Notes: generated by a model from the letters alone, not told the origin. DNA of 64,000 nucleotides from Betaproteobacteria bacterium (GCA_013298695.1 JAAFIS010000007.1:1-64000), one strand, 5' to 3'; shown: positions 54,373-63,947, counted from the first letter of the stretch. Numbers and translations are program-made.

Positions 54373-56214
54373 ATGACATCAGCTTCTAACCAGGCGCTGC
54401 GCAATATCGCCATCATCGCGCACGTTGACCACGGAAAAACCACGCTCGTCGATTGCTTGCTCAAGCAATCCGGAACTTTCGCAGCACACGAGCAAGTGGC
54501 TGAGCGCGTGATGGACAGCAACGATATCGAAAAAGAACGCGGCATCACGATTCTCGCGAAGAACTGTGCTGTTGTTTACAAAGGCACGCGAATCAACATC
54601 GTCGACACGCCGGGGCACGCCGACTTCGGTGGCGAAGTTGAGCGTGTGCTGTCGATGGTGGACGCAGCGCTGTTGCTCGTTGATGCGGTGGAAGGGCCGA
54701 TGCCGCAGACACGTTTCGTGACGAAAAAGGCGCTTGCGCTCGGTCACAAAATCATTGTTGTAGTGAACAAAGTTGATCGTCCGGGCGCGCGCCCCGATTG
54801 GGTTGTCAATCAAACGTTTGAATTGTTTGACAAACTCGGCGCAACCGAAGAGCAACTCGATTTCCCAGTGGTCTACGCGAGCGGATTGAACGGCTGGGCT
54901 GCGCTTGCCGAAGGCGAAATTGGCGAGAACATGGATCCGTTGTTCGACACCGTGCTCACTAAAGTGCCTGCACCGGAGCTCGATGACAAAGCTCCGCTTC
55001 AATTGCAAATCGCAGCGCTTGATTACAACAACTACGTTGGGCGTATCGGCATCGGACGCGTGCGTCGCGGCAGCATCAAGCCGAACGCGCAGTACGCGAT
55101 TCGCTATGGCGACGAAGACAAAGGCGTCGCCAAAGTGAACTCAGTGCTCACGTTTAAGGGGCTCGAGCGCGTTGAAACTGATCTGGCCGTCGCGGGTGAC
55201 ATCGTCGCCATCACCGGCATTCCGGACATCGGCATCGGTTTCACCGTGTGTGATCGCGAAAAGCCCGAAGGGCTGGTTCCGATTGCAGTGGATGAGCCCA
55301 CGCTCACAATGAGCTTTTGCGTAAATACGTCGCCGCAAGCGGGCCGTGAGGGCAAATTTGTGACTTCTCGACAGATTCGAGATCGCCTGCAACGCGAGTT
55401 GCTGTCGAACGTTGCGCTAAAAGTTGATGACACTGAAGACGCGGACATCTTCCGTGTTTCCGGTCGTGGCGAGTTGCATTTAACGATTCTGGTTGAAAAC
55501 ATGCGCCGTGAAGGCTACGAGCTTGCCGTCGGCAAGCCGGAAGTGCTGTTCAAAATGATCGACGGCGAGCAATGTGAACCGATGGAAAACCTGACCGTTG
55601 ACGTTGAAGAAGGCCATCAAGGCGGCGTAATGCAAGCGCTTGGCGAGCGTCGCGCTGAACTCCTGAATATGGAAAACGACGGTCGTGGTCGTGCGCGGCT
55701 AGATTACCGTTGCCCAGCGCGCGGACTCATCGGCTTCCAAAATGAGTTCATGAACTTAACGCGCGGTACCGGCTTGATCAGTCATGTGTTTGACGGTTAC
55801 GCCCCGCACCGAGGCGACATTCCGGGGCGTCGTAACGGCGTGCTCATTTCACAAGATGACGGCGTTGGCGTTGGCTATTCGCTGTACACCTTGCAAGAGC
55901 GCGGTCGCTTGTTCATCTCGCCTGGCGACATTGTCTACGAAGGCATGTTGGTGGGTATTCATAGCCGCGACAATGATCTCGTCGTCAACCCGATCAAAGA
56001 AAAGAAGCTCACTAACGTGCGCTCGGCGGGGAAAGACGAAAACATTTTGCTTACCCCACCCGTCAAGTTAACCCTGGAATACGCCGTTGAATTCATCGAA
56101 GACGACGAGCTGGTCGAAGTGACGCCGAAATCGATTCGTCTGCGTAAACGCTATCTAAAAGAGCACGAGCGCAAGTCGGCGATGCGTAAATCCGAAGCGG
56201 CCGCTACAGCTTAG
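54373..56214 (+). CDS. typA: Translational GTPase TypA/BipA, 613 aa
   Basis: Ribosome-binding GTPase of stress and low-temperature ribosome assembly. G-domain motifs [28 protein letters not shown] and NKVDRP are present, followed by the EF-G-like domain and the BipA-specific C-terminus with [19 protein letters not shown]. Usual length. A 9-bp perfect stem (CGCGTCGCG, 56252-56280) lies downstream. Confidence 0.97.
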   Translation: MTSASNQALRNIAIIAHVDHGKTTLVDCLLKQSGTFAAHEQVAERVMDSNDIEKERGITILAKNCAVVYKGTRINIVDTPGHADFGGEVERVLSMVDAALLLVDAVEGPMPQTRFVTKKALALGHKIIVVVNKVDRPGARPDWVVNQTFELFDKLGATEEQLDFPVVYASGLNGWAALAEGEIGENMDPLFDTVLTKVPAPELDDKAPLQLQIAALDYNNYVGRIGIGRVRRGSIKPNAQYAIRYGDEDKGVAKVNSVLTFKGLERVETDLAVAGDIVAITGIPDIGIGFTVCDREKPEGLVPIAVDEPTLTMSFCVNTSPQAGREGKFVTSRQIRDRLQRELLSNVALKVDDTEDADIFRVSGRGELHLTILVENMRREGYELAVGKPEVLFKMIDGEQCEPMENLTVDVEEGHQGGVMQALGERRAELLNMENDGRGRARLDYRCPARGLIGFQNEFMNLTRGTGLISHVFDGYAPHRGDIPGRRNGVLISQDDGVGVGYSLYTLQERGRLFISPGDIVYEGMLVGIHSRDNDLVVNPIKEKKLTNVRSAGKDENILLTPPVKLTLEYAVEFIEDDELVEVTPKSIRLRKRYLKEHERKSAMRKSEAAATA

Positions 56215-56251
56215 CCTTCGATCTGACCGCCAGCGATTGACAAAACTGAAC

Positions 56252-56280
56252 CGCGTCGCGTGAACTTTTCTCGCGACGCG
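56252..56280. terminator. Possible transcription-ending hairpin after typA
   Basis: CGCGTCGCG and its inverse CGCGACGCG are separated by 11 bases (TGAACTTTTCT). There is no T run after it, so termination is uncertain. It separates typA from the copper cluster. Confidence 0.4.
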
Positions 56281-56294
56281 CTACTCTACGCAGC

Positions 56295-56690
56295 ATGAGC
56301 CTCGCAAAACGCATTGCCCTCGTTTGCCTAACAAGCCTTTGGCTTGTGATGGCTTCGCATGCGCAGATGCGAATCACGAGTGTGTTCGCGGCGAACTTGA
56401 GCATCCAAGACCATCCTGGATTGCCAACAGCTTCCGAGCGCGCCGCCCGCAGTGATTGGGCGATGAAGGAAAATTACGTGGTAGTTGACGCGTCAATTTT
56501 CTGGGATGCCGTGGAGCATTACGACGGATCACATGAGCATACCGCGACCTGCGCAATGTCAGCCGCCGCGATGCCTATGCCGCGCATTGAGTCGATCGTT
56601 CCAATGCTTTGCGCCTCGTTGAATCCGCAAGCATCGTTTGATCGCGATTCATTCATCTCGACGATCGACACTCCGCCTCCTCGAACCTAG
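56295..56690 (+). CDS. Small exported protein at the head of the copper cluster, 131 aa
   Basis: A signal peptide (ALVCLTSLWLVMASHAQ, cut near residue 23), then a short domain rich in Ser, Met and His: HYDGSHEHTATCAMSAAAMP. Two cysteines and several Met/His could bind metal. No family recognised. It is the first plus-strand gene of the metal cluster and is read in the same direction as the rest; expression with them is inferred. Confidence 0.55.
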   Translation: MSLAKRIALVCLTSLWLVMASHAQMRITSVFAANLSIQDHPGLPTASERAARSDWAMKENYVVVDASIFWDAVEHYDGSHEHTATCAMSAAAMPMPRIESIVPMLCASLNPQASFDRDSFISTIDTPPPRT

Positions 56691-56757
56691 TCCGCTTCCC
56701 AATAGTCGCTTGCCAACGAACGTCGGCAAGCGAGTTTTCGTATTGTCGGAGCAACTT

Positions 56758-57447
56758 ATGGTTCAAAACAGATCGACACAATTTCGCGTGTCGCAAATAG
56801 TCTCAGCGTTAGTTACAGTGTGCGCCCTAGGCTCACTTTCTAGTATTGCGAACGCGGGCTTTTTCATCCCCAAAGACACCACGATGGTGATGACAACGCT
56901 CACGCCGGACGAGCAAAACTATGACGTCGCCTACGGCTTCACGCGTCAGCTGAGCGGGCAATTCGGCGTGACCCGCGTACGTGAGGGTGAATCGGGTGCG
57001 CCATGGCGCAACGTTGTGATGGCGCAAGCAACCTATTTGGTGTATCGCGCCAGCACCGATGACGGCATTTTCAACGCCTACGTTTGGGGCGGACCGCTCG
57101 CCGAAACGCTAGCGGGTAGCGGCTCGACACGACTCGGCGTCAATACGGGGGTGTGGCTCGACTATGAAACGCGGCGCGTTTATTCGCGAGTCAAGATTCA
57201 CGGGTTTAAGAGCAATCAATGGCGTCGAAACGAAGTCGTCGCGCAAGCGATGCTTGCGCCGTATGCAGCCGATTACGAAGACATCGCGTCTTGGGGCGGC
57301 GTGCAAGTTAAACGTGTGAGCGGAGACAAAACCGAAATAACGCCTTACGTTCGCTTCTTTCAGCGCAACTGGTGGATTGACGCTGGTGTGAGCGTTGATC
57401 GCAAACATCGAAACGATTTTTTTATTAACTTTATGCGTACTTTTTAG
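56758..57447 (+). CDS. Exported beta-rich protein of the metal cluster, 229 aa
   Basis: ATG at 56758 with GGAG seven bases upstream; the longer in-frame alternatives upstream overlap the previous gene and are less likely. A signal peptide ends near SIANAG. Alternating hydrophobic and polar residues (VAYGFTRQLSGQFGVTRV, ITPYVRFFQRNWWIDAGVS) suggest a small outer-membrane barrel or beta-sandwich. No family named. Ten bases before the HMA protein, thus in the same operon. Confidence 0.7.
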   Translation: MVQNRSTQFRVSQIVSALVTVCALGSLSSIANAGFFIPKDTTMVMTTLTPDEQNYDVAYGFTRQLSGQFGVTRVREGESGAPWRNVVMAQATYLVYRASTDDGIFNAYVWGGPLAETLAGSGSTRLGVNTGVWLDYETRRVYSRVKIHGFKSNQWRRNEVVAQAMLAPYAADYEDIASWGGVQVKRVSGDKTEITPYVRFFQRNWWIDAGVSVDRKHRNDFFINFMRTF

Positions 57448-57456
57448 GAGATCAAC

Positions 57457-57789
57457 ATGAAACTCATCAAAACACTTATTGCTTCTGCATTCATCATCAC
57501 GGCGATTTCTGCGCAGGCGGAAACCGTCAAGATTAAAGTGGACGGAATGGTTTGCGCATTCTGCGCGGGCGCGATTGAAAAGAAGATGAAAGCGAACAAA
57601 GAAACTGCTGAAGTCTTCGTGAGCCTCGAAAACAAAATCGTCGCGGTCGCTCAAAAACCAGGTCAAAAACTTGACGACGCAAAACTGAAAGCGCAAATTG
57701 CAGATGCGGGCTACGAAGTGAAAGGCATCGAGCGAGTAAGCGCAACGATCGCTGATATTCGCAATGAAGTGAAAGCGAAAAAATCCTAA
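57457..57789 (+). CDS. Exported heavy-metal-associated (HMA) protein, MerP/CopZ-like, 110 aa
   Basis: AGGAG precedes the ATG. Signal peptide to about residue 21 (ISAQA). The HMA fold has the metal site GMVCAFCAGAIEKK (CxxC) and the later GYEVKGIERV. Such periplasmic proteins carry Cu(I) or Hg(II) to a membrane partner. The stop overlaps the start of the MerT-like gene by one base, as in mer-type pairs. Confidence 0.9.
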   Translation: MKLIKTLIASAFIITAISAQAETVKIKVDGMVCAFCAGAIEKKMKANKETAEVFVSLENKIVAVAQKPGQKLDDAKLKAQIADAGYEVKGIERVSATIADIRNEVKAKKS

Positions 57790-58178
57790 TGGATTTCGAA
57801 GCGGAACAAAAATTGGGAACCGGTGCAACCTGGTTCTCAATTTTCACAAGCGCATCTACGCTGGTTTGCTGCGCAATTCCAGCGTTACTCGTCGCGTTGG
57901 GGGCGGGCGCAACGCTTGCCGCCTTCGTCGGCGCAGTGCCGCAAATCGTGTGGCTTTCAGAGCACAAAACTTCGGTGTTTTTGCTCGCAGGCGTCATGCT
58001 CGCCGTCGCGGGATATTTCCAATGGCGAGCACGGTTTCTACCGTGCCCCGCTGATCCTGCGCTCGCACGCGCGTGCACAAGACAGCGCAAAGTTTCGCAA
58101 GTGATTTATTTCGCATCGGTTGCGATTTATTTGCTCGGTGGTTTTTTCGCGTTTGTACTGCCCGCGTTGCTGTACTAA
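57789..58178 (+). CDS. MerT-like membrane metal-transport protein, 129 aa
   Basis: Four predicted membrane helices. The first holds a Cys pair (STLVCCAIPALLVALGAGAT), as in MerT, and a cytoplasmic or periplasmic pair is in RARFLPCPADPALARACTRQ. Coupled to the HMA gene by a one-base overlap, which suggests that the HMA protein hands metal to it. No merA or merR is in the window, so mercury specificity is not shown; copper is as likely. Confidence 0.8.
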   Translation: MDFEAEQKLGTGATWFSIFTSASTLVCCAIPALLVALGAGATLAAFVGAVPQIVWLSEHKTSVFLLAGVMLAVAGYFQWRARFLPCPADPALARACTRQRKVSQVIYFASVAIYLLGGFFAFVLPALLY

Positions 58179-58255
58179 TCAATCGTATTTGATCCAGAAC
58201 AAACATTTGTGATTACCACCGACCAAATGAATTTGAACGGAAATACACTTCAAGC

Positions 58256-58681
58256 ATGAGCAGGTTTCGCGCAATACTCGTTTGGCTGCTGTTCCTTGCA
58301 ATTCCGTTGCAAGGCGCTGCTGCGACTACGATGATTGCGTGTGGCCCGAATCACGCTGCGAGGATTGGACACGCAACCGAATCAAGCGCACCGAACCCGC
58401 ATAAGATCGCTTCACAGCACTCGCACCTTGATTCAACAACCACGCATCACCATCACGCCCCCGTCACCGACTCGATCAACGCTCAAGGCGCTGAGCCCGT
58501 ATCGCCGCTGCTTGCAAAAGGCAAGTGCAGCGTGTGTGCATCCTGTTGTAGCGGATCGATAATCACGACGCAAACTGATGTGTTTGCGTTCGAGAAATTT
58601 GTAGCCACCCAATTTCCAGTGTTTGCATCGGCATTTGCTGACGCTCCTCTACACAGATTCAAGCGTCCGCCGCGAGCTTAG
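58256..58681 (+). CDS. His/Cys-rich exported protein, CopL-like, 141 aa
   Basis: A signal peptide (ILVWLLFLAIPLQGAAA), a His-rich stretch HSHLDSTTTHHHHAP and a Cys cluster GKCSVCASCCSG. This is the layout of the small leader-like or metal-binding proteins placed ahead of copper-resistance genes in proteobacteria. A metal-binding role is likely; the exact family is not certain. Confidence 0.65.
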   Translation: MSRFRAILVWLLFLAIPLQGAAATTMIACGPNHAARIGHATESSAPNPHKIASQHSHLDSTTTHHHHAPVTDSINAQGAEPVSPLLAKGKCSVCASCCSGSIITTQTDVFAFEKFVATQFPVFASAFADAPLHRFKRPPRA

Positions 58682-58789
58682 CGCTCCGCCGGGTCACTGC
58701 GGTGACCCTCGACTAGTCGCGTCTGCGCTCGACGCACTTGCCCGAACCCTTGTCTCTCGTTTCAGTACTTTTACTTGTTGAGGTCACTC

Positions 58790-59176
58790 ATGTTTCGCTA
58801 TTCTTTTTTCATCGGACGCGTAGCAGTCGCTTCGTCTGCGTCGCTCGCGCTTTGCACAACTGTTGCGATCGCTAGCAACGACCTGACCCCGCCTACTTTT
58901 AAACTCTCTTACGAATCCGCATTTGTCGGCTACCGGCCTTTGGGTGATCTCAACGTTGGCTCATGGCGTGACGCCAACGACACGGTGACCAAAGTGGGTG
59001 GGTGGCGTGAGTATTTGAAAGAGGTGCAGCGCGCCACTTCGCCGAGCCCAGCCGCGCAACAGTCCGCTCCCGCTGCTCGGTCGCCAACCGCCGTACCCAC
59101 GACCGCACCCATCACGCCGACTCCTGCGAAACCAGCACCTGACGATCCGCACGCCGCACATCGGAGGCCACAATGA
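58790..59176 (+). CDS. Exported Pro-rich protein ahead of TolC, 128 aa
   Basis: I start at ATG 58790, which begins a signal peptide (VAVASSASLALCTTVAIAS). Then a conserved-looking block FKLSYESAFVGYRPLGDLNVG and WRDANDTV, and a disordered Ala/Pro/Thr tail ending in PDDPHAAHRRP. This type of protein is found directly before the outer-membrane factor of copper clusters in betaproteobacteria; no function known. The stop overlaps the tolC-like start (ATGA). Confidence 0.65.
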   Translation: MFRYSFFIGRVAVASSASLALCTTVAIASNDLTPPTFKLSYESAFVGYRPLGDLNVGSWRDANDTVTKVGGWREYLKEVQRATSPSPAAQQSAPAARSPTAVPTTAPITPTPAKPAPDDPHAAHRRPQ

Positions 59177-60633
59177 GCCGCAACCCTCGAACAGCGCGCG
59201 TCGTCGTGCCACCGTTGCGACGCCGAATGCTATTCGCGCTTTTTGCGGCGGGCATACTAACGCTCGCGGGTTGTGCAACGGTTAACGTTGACCAACGAAT
59301 TGCGAAAGTCGATCAAGACGCGAAAGCGTTCACCCAAGGTCAATTGTCGCTGCGCCGCTCGGATGCGGCACGTAACGAAGCGCAATCGGCCGCTGCGAAA
59401 TTACTGGAAGCACCGCTGTCCCGCGACAGTGCGGTTCGCCTCGCTTTAGTAAACAGTTCTGAGATGCAAGCGATGCTTGCCGAGGCATGGATGAATGCGG
59501 CCACCAGCGCACAGATGAGTCGCATTGCGAATCCTGTGTTCACGTTCGAGCGACTCAGCAATCCCGTTGAGCTGGACTATGGACGTTTGCTTGCGTTTGG
59601 ACTGCTCGACGTGCTGACCTTGCCGCAGCGCCTACGCGTTGCTAACGCGAAGCTTGAGCAGCAACAGATTGAAACAACCATTGCGGTGATTGATCGGGTA
59701 ACGCAGGTGCGACTGGCGTGGACTTCGGCGGTTGCGGCGGAGCAATCCCTCGCCTATGCGAAGCAAGTGTTAGATGCTGCGGAAGCGAGCGCGGAGCTTG
59801 CGCGTCGAATGCAACAAGTCGGTAACTTCAACAAGCTTCAACGCGCTCGGCAGCAGGCGTTTTATGCCGACGCAGTGGCACAGTTCGCCATCGCAAAGCA
59901 ACGCACCGTGAGCGCACGCGAAGCGCTCATACGCGCCATGGGACTTAGTGACACACAAGCCGAGCAACTTAAATTGCCTGCGCGCTTGCCCGATGTACCG
60001 ACTGCGCCGCGCTCGCCGGAGGACGTGAGTCGTGCGGCAAGCGTGAACCGTCTAGATGCAAAATTGTCCGCATCGATGCTGAACGCGGCGGCGCAAGGAG
60101 AGCGTTTAAGCTGGTTGACGAGTCTTACCGACATCGAGCTGGCGGGTGCGCGCAACACCGCAGTCGAGCGCGCTGACGGACATGCTACGCGCACGCGGGG
60201 TTACGAAATTGAGGTGCGCGTTCCGCTGTTTGACGTGGGTGATTTGCAACGACAAGCGATGTCCGCGCAAGCGCTTGCGGCGCTCAATCGCCACGAAGCG
60301 ACGTTGCGCGCAGCCGGTTCGCACTTGCGAGAGAGCTACGCGGCCTATCGAACGACCTACGACATCGCAAAACATTTTCGTGATGAAGTGGTGCCGCTGC
60401 GAAAACTCATTAACGAAGAGAACGTGCTTCGCTACAACGGCATGATCATCGGCGTGTTCGAACTTCTCGCAGACACCCGCGACCAGATCGCGAGTGTGAT
60501 TGCCGCAATCGAAGCGCAGCAGCAATTCTGGCTTGCCGACGCAGCGCTAGAGGCAACCATTATTGGCAAACCGATGTCGATGTCGGTTGGCTCGCCGTCT
60601 CCGCCCAGTGGCGGCGGCAGTGCGGCGCATTGA
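59173..60633 (+). CDS. TolC-family outer-membrane efflux lipoprotein, 486 aa
   Basis: A lipoprotein signal with LTLAGCATVN (Cys about residue 34), and two TolC repeats of long helices and short strands: LALVNSSEMQAMLAEAWMNA and, in the second half, FDVGDLQRQAMSAQALAALN. It is CusC/OprM-like. No RND pump or adaptor is encoded nearby, so it may pair with a pump elsewhere. Its start overlaps the previous gene, and the multicopper oxidase start follows 37 bp after its stop. Confidence 0.9.
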   Translation: MSRNPRTARVVVPPLRRRMLFALFAAGILTLAGCATVNVDQRIAKVDQDAKAFTQGQLSLRRSDAARNEAQSAAAKLLEAPLSRDSAVRLALVNSSEMQAMLAEAWMNAATSAQMSRIANPVFTFERLSNPVELDYGRLLAFGLLDVLTLPQRLRVANAKLEQQQIETTIAVIDRVTQVRLAWTSAVAAEQSLAYAKQVLDAAEASAELARRMQQVGNFNKLQRARQQAFYADAVAQFAIAKQRTVSAREALIRAMGLSDTQAEQLKLPARLPDVPTAPRSPEDVSRAASVNRLDAKLSASMLNAAAQGERLSWLTSLTDIELAGARNTAVERADGHATRTRGYEIEVRVPLFDVGDLQRQAMSAQALAALNRHEATLRAAGSHLRESYAAYRTTYDIAKHFRDEVVPLRKLINEENVLRYNGMIIGVFELLADTRDQIASVIAAIEAQQQFWLADAALEATIIGKPMSMSVGSPSPPSGGGSAAH

Positions 60634-60670
60634 GCGCATTGAATTCAACGGATTTAAGGAACAACACCCT

Positions 60671-62116
60671 ATGAACAGTCGAAGAAGTTTTCTGCGCTCC
60701 GCGGGGCTCGCGGGAGTTGCCGGTGGCGTGGCAGCGGCCTCAGTCAGCCGCGTTGCGATGGCCGCGCTACCCGAACCTGTTGTGCAAACAAAACCGGACA
60801 CCATGCCGCCGCTGATGCCCAACACCGGACGTCCGTACAACCCCGTAGTGACGTTAAATGGGTGGACTTTGCCGTGGCGGATGAACAATGGTGTCAAAGA
60901 ATTTCATTTAGTGGCTGAGCCCGTCGTGCGCGAAATGTCGCCCGGGTTCAAAGCACATTTGTGGGGCTATAACGGGCAAAGCCCGGGCCCAACCATTGAA
61001 GTGGTCGAAGGCGATCGCATCCGGCTCTTTGTTACCAACAAGCTCGGTGAACTCACGAGCATTCATTGGCATGGTCAACGTCTGCCGAACGGCATGGACG
61101 GCGTGACCGGGCTCAATCAAAAAGGCATTCCGCCTGGAAAGACTTTTGTCTACGAATTCGTCGCGCGACGCCCCGGCACTTTCATGTATCACCCGCACGC
61201 CGACGAAATGGTGCAGATGGCGATGGGGATGATGGGCTTTTGGGTGACACACCCCAAGACCACGCATCCGCTGATTGATGAGGTGCAACGCGATTTTTGC
61301 TTTTTGCTCAACGCATACGACATTGATCCGGGCGCTTACACACCAAAGATCATGACGATGATCGATTTCAATCTTTGGAGCTGGAACAGTCGTATCTATC
61401 CGGGCATTGATCCGCTCGTCGTAAAGAAAAACGACAAGGTGCGTATCCGCATCGGCAATCTCACGATGACCAATCATCCGATTCATCTGCACGGACACGA
61501 GTTTGAAGTCACCGGTACCGACGGCGGGCCGACGCCGCGCGGTTCACGCTGGATGGAGGTGACCACCGACATCGCTGTGGGTCAGATGCGGCAAGTCGAG
61601 TTTTTGGCAGACGAAGAGGGCGACTGGGCGTTTCATTGCCACAAGAGTCACCATACGATGAACGCGATGGGACATGACGTGCCGACAATGATTGGCGTTG
61701 ACCATCGTGGTGTCGCCAAGCAAATCACCAATGTGATTCCGGACTACATGGTGATGGGAGAACGCGGCATGAAGGATATGACTGAAATGGAGATGCCGCT
61801 ACCCGACAACACCGCGCCAATGATGACGGGCGAAGGCCCGTTCGGTGCAATTGGTATGGGCGGCATGTTCAGCGTTCTCAAGGTACGCAAGGATCAAAAG
61901 CCAAACGACTATCGCGATCCTGGCTGGTTTAAACAACCCGCAGGCACGGCTGCCTTCGAATTCACCGGCGCGCTGCCGGAGCCGCATCGATTTAAGTCTG
62001 AGCAGCTCAATCAAGGCCCAGTAACCGGCCTATACAACCCCACCGACACCTCAGCACCAGCGCGCGCCATCGAGGTTAAGGTGAGGAAACCAGCAGGGCA
62101 CAAACATGGTCACTGA
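60671..62116 (+). CDS. Multicopper oxidase, copper-resistance type, 481 aa
   Basis: A Tat signal peptide (Arg4-Arg5 in NSRRSFLRS) shows export in folded form. The copper sites are complete: HWHGQRLPNGMDG, YHPHADEMVQMAMGMMGFW, NHPIHLHGHEFEV and HCHKSHHTMNAM. A Met-rich segment MKDMTEMEMPLPDN near residue 370 is like those that bind Cu(I) in CueO and CopA. The predicted role is oxidation of Cu(I) to the less toxic Cu(II) in the periplasm. I start at ATG 60671, which begins the Tat signal. Confidence 0.93.
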   Translation: MNSRRSFLRSAGLAGVAGGVAAASVSRVAMAALPEPVVQTKPDTMPPLMPNTGRPYNPVVTLNGWTLPWRMNNGVKEFHLVAEPVVREMSPGFKAHLWGYNGQSPGPTIEVVEGDRIRLFVTNKLGELTSIHWHGQRLPNGMDGVTGLNQKGIPPGKTFVYEFVARRPGTFMYHPHADEMVQMAMGMMGFWVTHPKTTHPLIDEVQRDFCFLLNAYDIDPGAYTPKIMTMIDFNLWSWNSRIYPGIDPLVVKKNDKVRIRIGNLTMTNHPIHLHGHEFEVTGTDGGPTPRGSRWMEVTTDIAVGQMRQVEFLADEEGDWAFHCHKSHHTMNAMGHDVPTMIGVDHRGVAKQITNVIPDYMVMGERGMKDMTEMEMPLPDNTAPMMTGEGPFGAIGMGGMFSVLKVRKDQKPNDYRDPGWFKQPAGTAAFEFTGALPEPHRFKSEQLNQGPVTGLYNPTDTSAPARAIEVKVRKPAGHKHGH

Positions 62117-62177
62117 TGGCCTTGCAACCACAGCAAAGATCAACAATGTTCGATTTCAATTTGACGAGGAAACACGC

Positions 62178-62699
62178 TTGAAATATCTATCCATCACTCT
62201 CGCCGCGCTGGTGCTTGCTATGCCTGCCGCGTTGCTCGCGCACGGCAAGGAGGATCACAACAAATCGAAAATCGTCACCGTCAAGAAGGAGCAAAAGGCT
62301 TGGGGCATTGCTGGCGACGCAAAAGCCGTTAAACGTACGATCAAAGTCGGTATGGCAGACAACATGCGGTTCACGCCGAACGCAATCGAAGTCAAACAAG
62401 GCGAGACGGTGAGGTTCGTGATTGCGAATAACGGCAAGATCATGCATGAATTTGTGATCGGCACCAAGACGGAGCTCGACGAACACGCCGCGATGATGCT
62501 GAAGTTTCCCAACATGGAACATGACGAGCCGTACATGGCGCACGTCGAGCCCGGTAAATCAGGCGAAATTGTTTGGATGTTCAATCGCGCGGGCGATTTT
62601 GACTTTGCGTGCTTAATCGCCGGTCACTATCAGGCTGGCATGGTCGGCAAGATTAAGGTCGTCGCCGCGTCGATGCCGTTTGGCGCGCGAAAATCTTAA
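62178..62699 (+). CDS. Exported cupredoxin-domain protein, 173 aa
   Basis: I choose the TTG at 62178, eight bases after GAGGAA, because it opens directly on a signal peptide (KYLSITLAALVLAMPAALLA). The longer frame from 62106 overlaps the oxidase gene and lacks this feature. The cupredoxin fold has the type-1 copper ligands: His in KIMHEFVIGT, and Cys, His and Met in FACLIAGHYQAGM. Probably passes electrons to or from the neighbouring multicopper oxidase, or binds copper. Confidence 0.85.
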   Translation: MKYLSITLAALVLAMPAALLAHGKEDHNKSKIVTVKKEQKAWGIAGDAKAVKRTIKVGMADNMRFTPNAIEVKQGETVRFVIANNGKIMHEFVIGTKTELDEHAAMMLKFPNMEHDEPYMAHVEPGKSGEIVWMFNRAGDFDFACLIAGHYQAGMVGKIKVVAASMPFGARKS

Positions 62700-62821
62700 T
62701 GGCAATGATTGGGTCAACAGCGCCCCGCCGCTATGCGTTATTACACGATTAGTTATATCCGCCCATTGAGCTCAGCTCTAACCATCAACCGATTTCACAC
62801 ACACATTTTCTGGAGTTATTT

Positions 62822-63169
62822 ATGAAACGCACTATTTCAATTGCCACCGTCGCTTCGTTTGCGGCGCTTTTCGCATCCGCATTTGCACAAAACCATGATC
62901 ATGCGAAGGCCGCAGCGACACCAAGCGCTACTACGACGCCCGCTGCCCCGATGGCGGACGGCGAAGTTCGACGCGTTGATAAAGATGGCGGAAAAATTAC
63001 GCTTAAACACGGCGAGATCAAAAGCCTCGACATGCCCGCGATGACGATGGTGTTTAACGTAAAGGAAAAATCAATGCTTGAAAAAATTCAGGTGGGCGAT
63101 AAAGTCAAGTTCGCGGCGATCAGCGAAGCCGGCAAATACGTGGTTACCGATTTGCAAGTCACGAAGTAG
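62822..63169 (+). CDS. CusF-like periplasmic copper-binding protein, 115 aa
   Basis: A signal peptide ends at SAFAQ (residue about 23). The CusF/CopK-like OB-fold segment has LKHGEIKSLDMPAMTMVFNV; His63, Met74 and Met76 match the metal ligands of CusF, while the Trp that covers Cu(I) in CusF is replaced by Met71. It probably carries Cu(I) or Ag(I) to efflux machinery. Last gene of the cluster. Confidence 0.88.
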   Translation: MKRTISIATVASFAALFASAFAQNHDHAKAAATPSATTTPAAPMADGEVRRVDKDGGKITLKHGEIKSLDMPAMTMVFNVKEKSMLEKIQVGDKVKFAAISEAGKYVVTDLQVTK

Positions 63170-63185
63170 CGCATGAAGAAAACGG

Positions 63186-63210
63186 CGGCGCATGATTTCT
63201 GTATGCGCCG
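63186..63210. terminator. Hairpin between the copper cluster and the dioxygenase gene
   Basis: CGGCGCAT-GATTTCTGT-ATGCGCCG, an 8-bp perfect stem between two convergent genes. No T run follows on the plus strand, so its role as terminator is only likely. Confidence 0.5.
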
Positions 63211-63225
63211 TGCATTGGTCGTTCG

Positions 63226-63858
63226 CTAAGCCTTTGCCAAGACGATGTCAAAGATCGCGGCTAACTTCGCCGCGGCGGCAGCATCGCGCAACGCTTGCGT
63301 TTTCACCGTGAGTTTCGCCCGCTCGCGTGAGAAACCGCCGAATCCGCTGCGCTCTTCGTTCTCACCTGCGAAGTACATTTGCGTGGTGAGGGTGCGGAAA
63401 CCTTTTGCCGCAACGCGATAGTGAATGTGCGCGGGCCGACCGCCGTAGTTCACGGGCTTCACCGTACGGAAACGATAGCCGCCGCTCGCCTCAGTTGCCA
63501 CGCGGCCAAAGCCTTGAAAACCGCGCTTGAGCGGCTGATCGCCGTCATCATTCGGATGTCGGTATTTGCCCGCCGCATCGACTTGCCAAATTTCCACGCG
63601 CGCATCGCGAATGGCTTGACCATCGATGCCGAGTACACGCCCGGTGAGCAGCATACTTTCGCCTTTTTCGTAGCGACGTCCACCGACCGTGATTAAGTCG
63701 CCATCGATTTCGCCGCTCCAGTTTGTAGGGTAGAAAGGCCCCTCCGAGTCCTGCGGCGTCGGCGCGAGCAGGCTCGGTTGCGCGAGGGCGCTAGGAATGA
63801 GCGGCACGGTAGCGAGCGAACTCGCTGCAAGCAACACACTACGTCGGGATACATGCAT
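63226..63858 (-). CDS. Intradiol ring-cleavage dioxygenase family protein, exported, 210 aa
   Basis: A Tat-like signal peptide (SRRSVLLAASSLATVPLIPS). The body is the intradiol (protocatechuate/catechol) dioxygenase fold: QDSEGPFYPTNW, RVEIWQVDAAGKYRHPND (Tyr ligand) and NYGGRPAHIHYRV (His ligands). Exported members of this family have unknown substrates. I start at ATG 63858, six bases after AAGGAG, since the ATG at 63864 abuts the ribosome-binding site. Convergent with the CusF-like gene. Confidence 0.85.
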   Translation of the reverse strand: MHVSRRSVLLAASSLATVPLIPSALAQPSLLAPTPQDSEGPFYPTNWSGEIDGDLITVGGRRYEKGESMLLTGRVLGIDGQAIRDARVEIWQVDAAGKYRHPNDDGDQPLKRGFQGFGRVATEASGGYRFRTVKPVNYGGRPAHIHYRVAAKGFRTLTTQMYFAGENEERSGFGGFSRERAKLTVKTQALRDAAAAAKLAAIFDIVLAKA

Positions 63859-63926
63859 AACCATCTCCTTGCCAAGCTGATTTGACTGCTCAATCGCGCG
63901 TCAGGTTCGCTATCGAGAGCGGCTTC

Positions 63927-63947
63927 GCGTCCAATTCAAATTGGTCA
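63927..63947. repeat. Single arm of the paired-palindrome family at the window edge
   Basis: GCGTCCAATTCAAATTGGTC matches the left arm of the 86-bp element. The second arm would lie at the end of, or beyond, the window and cannot be checked. Confidence 0.5.
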
